Positions 7,989 to 15,922 of a DNA stretch of 47,622 nt are shown here, piece by piece. A program made the position numbers and the translations under genes. The stretch's first letter is position 1; each line of letters begins with the position of its first letter. The notes beneath the pieces are model-generated. The model saw only the letters and a list, made by a program, of their open reading frames with translations, searched no databases and was not told the DNA's origin. The DNA comes from a virus: positions 1-47,622 of the IMG/VR virus record IMGVR_UViG_3300020601_000020. One strand, written 5' to 3'.

Positions 7989-8499
7989 TTACATCGTAGT
8001 GGGTGTATTGGAATGTCACTGTAAATTCTTCAAGGACGTCGTTCTGTGCATATTGCAATGCGATTTCAGACATGTTGATAGGGAAAGCATTGTTTAATGT
8101 GTAAGTGCCACCTGGCAATACGTCATTGTTTCTATCCAAATGCTTCACTACTATGTCTGCTTGATATTCACTTGGTGTAAGAACACCTGTGTTATCTTCA
8201 CGACCGTTCATGCCGTTCATCCATTCTTCAAAGGGTTGACGTAAAGAAAATCCTGAATCGTTAACAATCGTAATTGTCCACGGATCAAAAATTCTTTCGC
8301 CAGCTAGTTTGATCTCACGACCTCTGTACTGAATGATAGCTGGGTTTACGTTAGAAGCGGGCAATGCAGCACCCGTAACCAGAAGACTGTAAGACGGATC
8401 AACACCGCCTACATATCCTGGGAACGTTAAGTCCACTTCAAATTGATTGGGTCTCGCTCCACCAGCGCCCAATCTTGCTTTAAAATCTTCAATATTCAT
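7984..8499 (-). CDS. gp19: Tail tube protein (T4 gp19 homologue)
   Basis: A 171-aa tail tube subunit (T4 gp19 is 163 aa) that polymerises on the baseplate inside the sheath. Typical blocks are NQFEVDLTFPGYV, LLVTGAALPASNV, YRGREIKLAGERIFDPWTIT and NDSGFSLRQPFEEWMNGMNG. It follows the sheath gene directly, as in T4. AGGAG lies 9 nt before the ATG, and an AATAAATAG box precedes it. Confidence 0.97.
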   Translation of the reverse strand: MNIEDFKARLGAGGARPNQFEVDLTFPGYVGGVDPSYSLLVTGAALPASNVNPAIIQYRGREIKLAGERIFDPWTITIVNDSGFSLRQPFEEWMNGMNGREDNTGVLTPSEYQADIVVKHLDRNNDVLPGGTYTLNNAFPINMSEIALQYAQNDVLEEFTVTFQYTHYDVR

Positions 8500-8521
8500 T
8501 GAATTGTTCTCCTGTTGATTC

Positions 8522-8529
8522 TATTTATT
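8522..8529 (-). promoter_or_regulatory. Late-promoter-like box AATAAATA for gp19
   Basis: One mismatch from TATAAATA, followed by G, overlapping the gp18 stop codon and about 22 nt before the gp19 ATG. Confidence 0.55.
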
Positions 8530-10435
8530 AGGCGCCTAACTCTTCAAAACTGATGCCTGTGCGTGTTGCAACAAACGTCAGAGTGATGAAGTTGATAGAT
8601 TTAGCAGGCTTCAAGAAGATGTCTGCTCTGAATTGGTTTTGATCAATAACTTCAGCAGTGTTATTAGTTTCATCACACACTACTCGGAAGTCATAGACAC
8701 CTCTTCGACCTTGCACATCGCGCAAGAAAGGGCTAACCAATGAACGGAACTGGGCTCTTGTGAAACCATCGTTAAATTCAAATAGTTGGAATTTAGCTGC
8801 TGTTGCAATTGCCTTTTCAACTGTAATAAACAATCTACGAACATTGATTCTGTTGAATGCGCTGTTCTTGTTAAGCAGCGTCTTGTCACCGAATAAGATG
8901 ATACCTTGTCCTTGTGAACCAACTACTGGGTTGATGCCTGCTTTATAAAGCGTATCTCGGTCTGCTTTGCTTGGGCTATACGCGAGTTTAACCGCATTCT
9001 TGATAGAACCACGTGATGCGCCTGCAGGAGAGAACCAAGGATCAGCCGTTGCGTCAGCCGTAACACATGCACCAGCAATATCACCACTGCAAGGTACCCA
9101 ACGATACTTGTCGTTATACTTGTCGTACATGTACTTCCAACCGCTGTCCATTGAAGCGTAAGAAGATCTTGTGTAGTTAGACAATTCAGCAACAAGTGCT
9201 GTAGTTTCACTGCCTGCGTTGTTCACTACAGATGCTGACTGCGGTGATACAAACACCATGCAGTCTTTGCGTACTTCAGCAACGTTATCAATGATAGCGT
9301 CTTGTACTATTGCACTGTGCCGACCGCCGATAAGAAGGTTTACGTCAACCAATTCATCGTTAGCAAAAAGATCGTATCCAGATGTCAACTGACCGTCACT
9401 TGGTGCAGCATCTGCGCCTGCGCTTAGAGAATTATCTAAGTCGCTGTCACTTGAAAGCAAAGTAACAAATGCTGCGTTACCTACTGTAGATGTGTCCCAA
9501 TCCGTGCCATTGCTTGGTTTCGTAACAGCCCAAATCCACTTAGAACGATTGTTGATTACATCTTTGTAGAAATTAGACTGATTAGAATCATCTTTAGCGT
9601 CTGATGCTTTAGAGACGCCTGCGAATTTTTCTAGTACTGTTCCTGCACGACCTGTGATTGCGCCGTCTTCGTCGATAACAATAACGTGTATCTCATCTAG
9701 TGATGTGCTGTTATTAGCAGCGTATGCAGATGTTCCTGGAGCACTATCAAACTGATTTGCGTAAGTCCAAGCTGTAACCATTGTTGCTGTAGCCGCTGCA
9801 CCGGTGCCGCCGCCGCCAGTAAATGTTATAGCAGGAGCACTTGTGTATCCTAAGCCAGCAAACGAAACGATTATCGAACCTACTGTATCGCCGGCAAGTA
9901 CCGCTGTAGCTGTAGCAGTAACACCGCCAGCTGGCGCGGCGTCCACTACCACATCAGGAACAGTTGTGTAGCCTGAACCAGCAGTATCAACTGCAATAGA
10001 AGCAATAGATCCACTACTGAATGTAGTAGAGTCTGCCATTGCTACTTTGAGACTGTTACCCAAAGAACCTGGGTACTTAGCTGCAAAGACACCTACAGTC
10101 TGGGCACCGAGTGCTTCAAAAGCATCTTCGTTTTTGACTAGCAACGCGCCGCCGTTTGCAGTTGCGTTAGCAGCAGCACCCACTGTTCGTACTACTTTAA
10201 GAGCCGATCCATATGCAAGAAAACTTGCGGCTGTTAAAAAGTCTACATTTGCTGTTGTGTTTGGTTTACCGAATCTCTCTACCAGTTGATTTTCACTTGC
10301 AACTGTGATGATCTCATCTGCAGGACCCCAATTGAAGTCGCCTACAAAACCACCGATAGTGGTTGCGACTGCGGGAACTACGTTTGAGGCATCTTGTTCC
10401 TGTACGAGAACGCCAGGGGAAAGCTGAAAAGCCAT
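8528..10435 (-). CDS. gp18: Contractile tail sheath protein (T4 gp18 homologue)
   Basis: A 635-aa sheath protein (T4 gp18 is 659 aa). The N-terminus (MAFQLSPGVLVQEQD, TTIGGFVGDFNWGP) and the C-terminal core (RRLFITVEKAIATAAKFQLF, NDGFTRAQFRSLVSPFL, GRRGVYDFRVVCDETNN) are classic. These C-terminal parts form the contractile core. Residues about 143-220 hold two copies of a Gly-rich beta module (GSGYTTVPDVVV and GLGYTSAPAITFTGGGG) that recurs in other tail proteins here and replaces part of the outer domain. The ATG at 10435 has GGAG 6 nt upstream and a perfect late promoter. Confidence 0.96.
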   Translation of the reverse strand: MAFQLSPGVLVQEQDASNVVPAVATTIGGFVGDFNWGPADEIITVASENQLVERFGKPNTTANVDFLTAASFLAYGSALKVVRTVGAAANATANGGALLVKNEDAFEALGAQTVGVFAAKYPGSLGNSLKVAMADSTTFSSGSIASIAVDTAGSGYTTVPDVVVDAAPAGGVTATATAVLAGDTVGSIIVSFAGLGYTSAPAITFTGGGGTGAAATATMVTAWTYANQFDSAPGTSAYAANNSTSLDEIHVIVIDEDGAITGRAGTVLEKFAGVSKASDAKDDSNQSNFYKDVINNRSKWIWAVTKPSNGTDWDTSTVGNAAFVTLLSSDSDLDNSLSAGADAAPSDGQLTSGYDLFANDELVDVNLLIGGRHSAIVQDAIIDNVAEVRKDCMVFVSPQSASVVNNAGSETTALVAELSNYTRSSYASMDSGWKYMYDKYNDKYRWVPCSGDIAGACVTADATADPWFSPAGASRGSIKNAVKLAYSPSKADRDTLYKAGINPVVGSQGQGIILFGDKTLLNKNSAFNRINVRRLFITVEKAIATAAKFQLFEFNDGFTRAQFRSLVSPFLRDVQGRRGVYDFRVVCDETNNTAEVIDQNQFRADIFLKPAKSINFITLTFVATRTGISFEELGA

Positions 10436-10481
10436 ATTATTCTCCTCGAATTAAGTTAGCGTTATATTATATTACTTTGTT

Positions 10482-10489
10482 TATTTATA
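10482..10489 (-). promoter_or_regulatory. T4-type late promoter for gp18
   Basis: Exact TATAAATA on the minus strand overlapping the gp17 stop codon, about 47 nt before the gp18 ATG. Confidence 0.82.
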
Positions 10490-12128
10490 AATCTAGTAAT
10501 TTAGGTTCTTCAAATAACCACAAATCTCCACCCATCACTTCCATTTCCTGCTGTTGTCCATCATCAATAATTCCAAAAGGTGTCAAATCGTTTTCAATTG
10601 CCCGCATTTCTGAATTATACAGACCTTCTCTAACATTAACATTTGTCAAGTCCGAGAAAAATGTGTTGGTTGTAACCCAGCCAAACAAGACCAAGCACAT
10701 TGCTAAATCATCGTTGTAACCTTCGTCAGCCTGATAAGAACCACTTCGTTCAATAAACGTTGATAGCTCTGATATAATTTCTGGGTCAAATAAAAGAAGT
10801 TTTCGTTCTTCCATCAAACTTTTGAAACTAAAACACCCCTGTCTCTTCACTGCTTTAGATGTAGTTACACCTAATCGCGCTGCTTTACCGAAGCCAGGAG
10901 TTATGTATTGTCTGTTGTTCTCTGTGACTGTTGTGAATATATTCTCATATTCATTTTCCTGATGCAGAATAGTGAGAACCTGTTGCCCAATATCATTTGC
11001 TTCTACTAGAATAAATGCATCATTATAGTCTTTACCTACTTTCTCTATAATATTTGGATATAATAACGGAGAAATCTTGTTGTGTCGATATTTACCTACG
11101 ACGGTGTATGGCATCTGTGTCACATCGACAACAACAAACGCAGAGTAGTCACCACCAACGCCTCTAGCAACGTCAGCGACTAGTATGTAATAGTTATTTG
11201 CTTTCGGCTCTTCGTAAATATCTAAGCCATCTTTAGAGTATATTGGCACTTTAGCACTAAGAGATCCTAGTGTTTTGCCGTTGATAAGTGTATTAGAGGA
11301 TCCTAAAAATTCACACAATACCTCTTGGTTGAATTTCAATTCACCTAATAGCTGTAACTGTTGTTCTGCCCATGCATCATCTCTGCCAGGAATCTCACTG
11401 TAATGAATGAACATGTGCTCAAACCCGTTACGCTTCTCTACAGAATCGTTCCAAAACTTCCAGAAGTGATTATAACCTAACGGCGTAGATGTCAAAAGAA
11501 TCTTTGTCGTTTTACCAGCAGAAATCGTAGGATATACAGAAGTAAAAAATTGTTCTGCTACATTGTTAGGAATGATTGCAGCCTCGTCAATGTATAGCCA
11601 GTTTACAGATTTGCCTCGAATACCAGAAGCAGTTGTTGCCGCAGTGAATACTCTAGATCCGTTTTCTAAATCAACATCACCCTTGTTCCAAGTCTTTACG
11701 CCTTGTTGCATCCATATAGGCAAATTTTCATACATGATTTGATAACGAGCAAGTACTTCCATCGCCGCCTTACTTTTATTCGCCATGATAGCAACAGTCT
11801 TGCTGTCTTGAAATATAGTGTAATGAAGAATACACGCAGCCGCAGTTACTGTTTTACCTTGCTGCCTTCCTTCCATAAGAATGCAGCGTCGATTGTCCAT
11901 AATAAATTTGACTTTTTCTTTCTGACAATCGTACAATTTGAATGGCTGCAACCCTGTATCTAGCGTGACAATCATACAATAGGTTTCAATAAAATATATA
12001 GGGTCTCCCATACATTTTTGATATTCTATAATCTGCTCAGGCGTCCACTCATGATTATGCCCGATTGATTTTAGATTTGGATTACCGTGGTAAGAAGTTG
12101 CTTCTTGATTAGTCAGTTGCGGAATCAT
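10485..12128 (-). CDS. gp17: Terminase large subunit (T4 gp17 homologue)
   Basis: A 547-aa packaging motor with ATPase and nuclease domains. Walker A is GRQQGKT (residues 87-93), Walker B is WLYIDEA with Asp181/Glu182, and the coupling motif is LTSTP. The RNase-H-like nuclease domain shows Asp319 (VADVARG), Glu376 (LVEAND) and Asp473/474 (YNDDLAM). It packages DNA through gp20 and cuts concatemers. The frame is open from a TTG at 12134; the ATG at 12128, inside the last codons of gp16, is the more likely start. No intein or frameshift is present. Confidence 0.97.
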   Translation of the reverse strand: MIPQLTNQEATSYHGNPNLKSIGHNHEWTPEQIIEYQKCMGDPIYFIETYCMIVTLDTGLQPFKLYDCQKEKVKFIMDNRRCILMEGRQQGKTVTAAACILHYTIFQDSKTVAIMANKSKAAMEVLARYQIMYENLPIWMQQGVKTWNKGDVDLENGSRVFTAATTASGIRGKSVNWLYIDEAAIIPNNVAEQFFTSVYPTISAGKTTKILLTSTPLGYNHFWKFWNDSVEKRNGFEHMFIHYSEIPGRDDAWAEQQLQLLGELKFNQEVLCEFLGSSNTLINGKTLGSLSAKVPIYSKDGLDIYEEPKANNYYILVADVARGVGGDYSAFVVVDVTQMPYTVVGKYRHNKISPLLYPNIIEKVGKDYNDAFILVEANDIGQQVLTILHQENEYENIFTTVTENNRQYITPGFGKAARLGVTTSKAVKRQGCFSFKSLMEERKLLLFDPEIISELSTFIERSGSYQADEGYNDDLAMCLVLFGWVTTNTFFSDLTNVNVREGLYNSEMRAIENDLTPFGIIDDGQQQEMEVMGGDLWLFEEPKLLDL

Positions 12129-12555
12129 GCTCAATCACTTCTTTTTTTGCACTCAATGCTTTTAACAAGTCAGAGGTGCTACCATTAAATAAAATGTTTG
12201 TTTGATTTTCTATTTTCGATGCTTGCTTAGGATCTGTGAGATCGATCTTCTGTTTCTTTTCTTGTATTTCCATAGCATCTTTTGCTTGATCAGACATCAA
12301 CTTGATAGCTTGCACTGCAACCTCAAATGCTCTTGGGTTGTCGCTATTTTGCGCGACTTCTAATATACTTTGTACAGCAGATTCACTGTAAGCCATTGCG
12401 CGTTTTAAACTACTCCTAGCTTCCTGAAAATCATGTTCTAGTTGTTCGTCTTTTTTACCAACAGGAACAATAGGCCTAGAAATTTCTTCAGCCTCAGTCA
12501 TTGTGCCAAAAGTTTTATCTAACGCATCAAATACTTTATTAGACATAGGTTTCAT
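12109..12555 (-). CDS. gp16: Terminase small subunit (T4 gp16 homologue)
   Basis: A 148-aa protein directly before gp17, as in T4 (gp16 is 164 aa). It contains SNKVFDALDKTFG near the start and predicted coiled-coil helices (SSLKRAMAYSESAVQSILE; AFEVAVQAIKLMSDQAKDAM), matching T4-like small terminases that form rings and regulate the motor. The frame is open from 12585. I chose the ATG at 12555 because GGAGG lies exactly 6 nt upstream, inside the gp15 end. The ATG at 12546 is too far from that site. It overlaps gp15 by 17 bases and gp17 by 20. Confidence 0.92.
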   Translation of the reverse strand: MKPMSNKVFDALDKTFGTMTEAEEISRPIVPVGKKDEQLEHDFQEARSSLKRAMAYSESAVQSILEVAQNSDNPRAFEVAVQAIKLMSDQAKDAMEIQEKKQKIDLTDPKQASKIENQTNILFNGSTSDLLKALSAKKEVIEHDSATD

Positions 12556-13528
12556 CAAACTCCTCCAAGAATCGATATGCATCATCTATTGTTTGTGACC
12601 CTGCATCTGGTCCCTCTATAGTAACTGTTGGCGCACTAACATATCCAGATCCAGCATCGTCAATAACAATGCTGCCTATCTTATCACCATCCATAACTGC
12701 GTGTGCCCTTGCGTTTCCTGTAAGAGTAACGTTAGGTTCTGTTGTATATTTTGTACCTGCATAAGTAAGCGTAATTGCGTTTACCGCATCACCTGAAATT
12801 GTAGCAGTAGCGGTTGCTCTTGCATCTTCTACACTATACGTCTGTCTGACAAATGCCCCCTGAAAGTCTGGGTTCTGATATATTGTAGAAATAGCCTCTC
12901 GTATAACACTTTGATTTGATACATAACCGTAAAAATTTAATTTCATGTTAAAATTCAAAGTCCAGATTATACTCTGTCGATCTGCAAATGTTCCAGCAGT
13001 GTTATCTTCATACGAGATACCATCTAAGACAATCTTTATGTCTCGTTTTATATCCATTTCAGGCAAATCATTCAATGTGATATTAAAATCAGGATTGAAG
13101 TATGGTAAAATTTGTTCTAATATTTGAAGCCCGTCTTCTTGGTTCTTAGCAAAGATATACAATGCAAGATTCATATCATATGGTGTTGATACGAATTGAC
13201 GAGTGACATTCAATGCATCCGAGCTTATCGTCTTTCGATGTTTTTGTATCTGTGATATTTTTCTACTAGGATCATATTGCAGCCCTAGAATTTCAAATCC
13301 CATTCTAGGTAGAATAATTGCAACATCGCCTCTTGATTCTACTGTCGGTGTCTGCTCAATGCGAGTTAAGAATTTTTGTTTTGTAGAGTATGCTAAAGGC
13401 ACTCTAAGATTCTGTACCGCTACATCCGATGTATTCTTTCTTTCAATATTAATACCATTGAAAATTGTGCCAAAAGCAATTATTGCTTTGCGTACATGCT
13501 CATGGTAAAACTGCTTGCCTTTAAACAT
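12539..13528 (-). CDS. gp15: Tail sheath stabilizer and completion protein (T4 gp15 homologue)
   Basis: A 329-aa protein starting MFKGKQFYHEHVRKAIIAFG, with VPLAYSTKQKFLTRIEQTP, PRMGFEILGLQYDPSRK and VSTPYDMNLALYIFAKNQED. These blocks are typical of gp15, the hexameric terminator at the head-proximal tail end that joins the head. Residues about 230-312 form an extra Gly/Thr-rich extension with two modules (TKYTTEPNVTLTG, GSGYVSAPTVTIEG) of the kind also found in the sheath, gp8 and other tail proteins. Without it the length is close to T4 gp15 (272 aa). The ATG overlaps the gp14 stop by 8 bases. Confidence 0.94.
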   Translation of the reverse strand: MFKGKQFYHEHVRKAIIAFGTIFNGINIERKNTSDVAVQNLRVPLAYSTKQKFLTRIEQTPTVESRGDVAIILPRMGFEILGLQYDPSRKISQIQKHRKTISSDALNVTRQFVSTPYDMNLALYIFAKNQEDGLQILEQILPYFNPDFNITLNDLPEMDIKRDIKIVLDGISYEDNTAGTFADRQSIIWTLNFNMKLNFYGYVSNQSVIREAISTIYQNPDFQGAFVRQTYSVEDARATATATISGDAVNAITLTYAGTKYTTEPNVTLTGNARAHAVMDGDKIGSIVIDDAGSGYVSAPTVTIEGPDAGSQTIDDAYRFLEEFDETYV

Positions 13529-14276
13529 CTAATTCACCAAATGGGTTTAATTCTGAGAAGTCTAAAATGTCACCTGCAGTTTCTTCATTGGTGAAATCTT
13601 GATTATCGCCTGCAACACCTGGTTTGACTGAGAAGTCTTCTTTGATTATAGCACCACCAGATTCAAGCAACAGTCTGTCACCATCTTCTTTCTGCAATTC
13701 AAACAACCGCTGATCCAATGAATTGTCATCTTCAATCTGATCAATCGCGCCAATACCTGTAGTAATCTCCTCTGAACTATATTCAAACAATTCAGCGGTT
13801 ATTCTAAACGTGTAAATTTTACCTAGCTGATAGAAAGGATTCTGAAACTCTACAAACTTAATTTCAAACAGTGAACGAGTTTTGCCAAAGTAAAGTAGAT
13901 CGCCTTCCATTGGTCTAGCGCCATCTTGCACAAAATCGCCACCAGTACTATTACTAACAACCAATTCATCCCATCTACGTCTCGCAAGAATGAAAGTTGC
14001 TTGGTCGCGAGTCTCCAATCCAAAGCGACTGAATAACTCACCATCGCCTTCGTAGCCAGCAACGTTTTCCATATACATTTCTAGTGGATATGCTTGTGTA
14101 AATTTAGATAGAGAATCTTCATCAAAGATTGTATCTCTATTTACAAAAGTTCTAGGCAAGTAATAGACATCGTGTCCGTAAATCTTTAAGGATTCGATTA
14201 CTAGGTCTTCTACAAGTAACTGCTCACTTGTGGTACCCGATGTGTCTCCACTTTGAAAATAGAAATTTGTTGGCAC
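13521..14276 (-). CDS. gp14: Neck protein (T4 gp14 homologue), GTG start
   Basis: A 251-aa neck protein (T4 gp14 is 256 aa) with EQLLVEDLVIESLKIYGHDV, YYLPRTFVNRDTIFDED, KFTQAYPLEMYMENVAGYEG and SRFGLETRDQATFILARRRW, which are diagnostic for gp14. With gp13 it closes the filled head and carries the tail-attachment site. The start codon is GTG at 14276, one base after the gp13 stop (TAACGTG). The 3' end overlaps gp15 by 8 bases, so gp13-gp14-gp15 form a coupled unit. Confidence 0.95.
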   Translation of the reverse strand: MPTNFYFQSGDTSGTTSEQLLVEDLVIESLKIYGHDVYYLPRTFVNRDTIFDEDSLSKFTQAYPLEMYMENVAGYEGDGELFSRFGLETRDQATFILARRRWDELVVSNSTGGDFVQDGARPMEGDLLYFGKTRSLFEIKFVEFQNPFYQLGKIYTFRITAELFEYSSEEITTGIGAIDQIEDDNSLDQRLFELQKEDGDRLLLESGGAIIKEDFSVKPGVAGDNQDFTNEETAGDILDFSELNPFGELDV

Positions 14277-14277
14277 G

Positions 14278-15252
14278 TTAGCCTACCATAAATGCGGGAG
14301 GAAGTTCGTACTTAGATTGCATTTCTTCTTCAGTCTGTTGAATTTCTGCAACCGCTTCTTGAAATATCTGATCTCCGTTGAGTATCACACCACCTGGCAA
14401 TTGAATGCCGCCAAACTTTTTCATGTTCTCTCCCCACTGTCTTTTAATAAGTGCAGTAGTGTATTTCTTTAAAAACATGTCGTTATACACTTCAGCGTAA
14501 TCGGTGCCTGCAATCATAGCCTGACCTTCAGCAATCACATAGTCGCCAACATCGAATGTCTTATCAAAGTCTGTGTCAATGTAAAGTCTATTAGTTTTTC
14601 GATTGAATCGTATTTGTCTTTCAGTAACGAAAATGCTTTCTAGTGTAGATAAGTGAGTTTTCACCATAGAGTAATATGTCAAGTCTGCACTGAGTAAATT
14701 GTACAAGTCATTCAATGCAAATTGATAATCAACATCAAACAAGCCGTCTGACTTGCCGCCAGTTGTCGCGCCAAACTTAAACATTCTAGTAACGCCAAGA
14801 ATATTGTCACCTATAGGAATGTAGCCGTTTTCTAAGTCGCCTTTAGAGTATGCGGTAGACGAAGATGTGGTTGTAGCATATCCAGACTGATTGCCTGTAA
14901 TGGTTTCAGATAAAGAAAAAGTTGCGCCACCAGGCTTTACATTATCTACGGTGATTTCTGCACCATCTGTACTGACAACAATCGCGGTTGTTCCCGAAGT
15001 ACCACCAGTAACAGTTTCACCAACAGTAAAGTTGTTAGCCAAGGATGCTTGTAATGTGATCTTTGACCCTGTAAGTTTGTGTTTGATGTAGGCTCTTTCG
15101 GTACCATCAAAGTGATACTCTTGCCAAAATTGGATTGCGTCATCTACGCGATCACTTACCTGATCGTCATCCACATTGATTTCAATAACAGGAAAGCCCA
15201 GTCTGCGTAAGCTATAATCAATCAACTCTTGTCTTGATGCTAGTACAGCCAT
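14278..15252 (-). CDS. gp13: Neck protein (T4 gp13 homologue)
   Basis: A 324-aa neck protein (T4 gp13 is 309 aa). N-terminal blocks SRQELIDYSLRRLGFPVIEI and DRVDDAIQFWQEYHFDG, and C-terminal KYTTALIKRQWGENMKKFGG, identify it. Residues about 65-135 carry an added Gly/Thr-rich segment ([18 protein letters not shown], then SLSETITGNQSGY). This segment resembles a module in the 2194-aa virion protein ([18 protein letters not shown]). The ATG at 15252 has AGGAG 6 nt upstream. Confidence 0.95.
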   Translation of the reverse strand: MAVLASRQELIDYSLRRLGFPVIEINVDDDQVSDRVDDAIQFWQEYHFDGTERAYIKHKLTGSKITLQASLANNFTVGETVTGGTSGTTAIVVSTDGAEITVDNVKPGGATFSLSETITGNQSGYATTTSSSTAYSKGDLENGYIPIGDNILGVTRMFKFGATTGGKSDGLFDVDYQFALNDLYNLLSADLTYYSMVKTHLSTLESIFVTERQIRFNRKTNRLYIDTDFDKTFDVGDYVIAEGQAMIAGTDYAEVYNDMFLKKYTTALIKRQWGENMKKFGGIQLPGGVILNGDQIFQEAVAEIQQTEEEMQSKYELPPAFMVG

Positions 15253-15268
15253 CAGTATCTCCTAGTTA

Positions 15269-15871
15269 TTATGGATCGTAAGCGTATAGTTCTGCTCTGA
15301 GTGCAGTCAATTCCGCTTGTACATAAGCCGTAGTAGCAATCTGCGTGGTGTTTGTACCTGCAGATGCTGTTGGTGCAGCAGGAGTTCCAGTCAACGTGGG
15401 GCTTGCTAATGGAGCCTTTGCTGCCAATGCGTTTGTTGTCGTTGTCGCATAGTTCGCGTCATCACCAAGTGCTGCTGCTAATTCGTTCAGCGTATCTAAT
15501 GCACCAGGAGCAGAGTCAACTAAATTCCCTACCGCAGTATCAACATAACTTCTTGTCGCAATTGTGCTAGTATCAACCGTAAGTGTACCCGACGAAATGC
15601 CTATGCCAGTACCTGCTGTCAAATATGAATCGATTTCACTGTCTACCCTAGCGTTAGTAAAGTACAGATTGGTGCTACCTTCACCAATATCATCAGTATC
15701 TCCAGTGACATTAGTTAAATCGGCAAGCAATAAAGATTTACCGCCCTGTGTTGAGCCATCATGCACTCGCAAATGGTAATCTGTGGTGCTGACGGATAGT
15801 TCTCCCTGAGCACCGGTAAACACATTATTCTGAGTAGTTGTCCCTCTTCTAAATTGTACTTGTTTAGGCAT
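15269..15871 (-). CDS. Short tail-fibre-like protein
   Basis: A 200-aa protein. The N-terminal module (QVQFRRGTTTQNNVFTGAQG, then LRVHDGSTQGGKSLL) is a common marine-phage fibre head that starts with a QxRRGT strand. It is followed by EGSTNLYFTNARVDSEID, a module shared with two neighbouring fibre genes. The last 50 residues hold the fibre repeat PLASPTLTGTPAAPTASAGT followed by ATTAYVQAELTAL. This Ala/Thr repeat is typical of trimeric phage fibres. It is probably a fibre segment or adapter of the host-recognition apparatus. It is preceded by a perfect late promoter and followed closely by gp13. Confidence 0.85.
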   Translation of the reverse strand: MPKQVQFRRGTTTQNNVFTGAQGELSVSTTDYHLRVHDGSTQGGKSLLLADLTNVTGDTDDIGEGSTNLYFTNARVDSEIDSYLTAGTGIGISSGTLTVDTSTIATRSYVDTAVGNLVDSAPGALDTLNELAAALGDDANYATTTTNALAAKAPLASPTLTGTPAAPTASAGTNTTQIATTAYVQAELTALRAELYAYDP

Positions 15872-15896
15872 GTATCCTACTCCTATATATTACATC

Positions 15897-15904
15897 TATT
15901 TATA
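15897..15904 (-). promoter_or_regulatory. T4-type late promoter for the 15.3-15.9 kb fibre gene and neck block (TATAAATAG)
   Basis: Exact TATAAATA plus G on the minus strand, in the 51-bp gap behind the 944-aa adhesin gene and about 26 nt before the next start. Confidence 0.83.
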
Positions 15905-15922
15905 ATAAATTTTAAGACCAGT

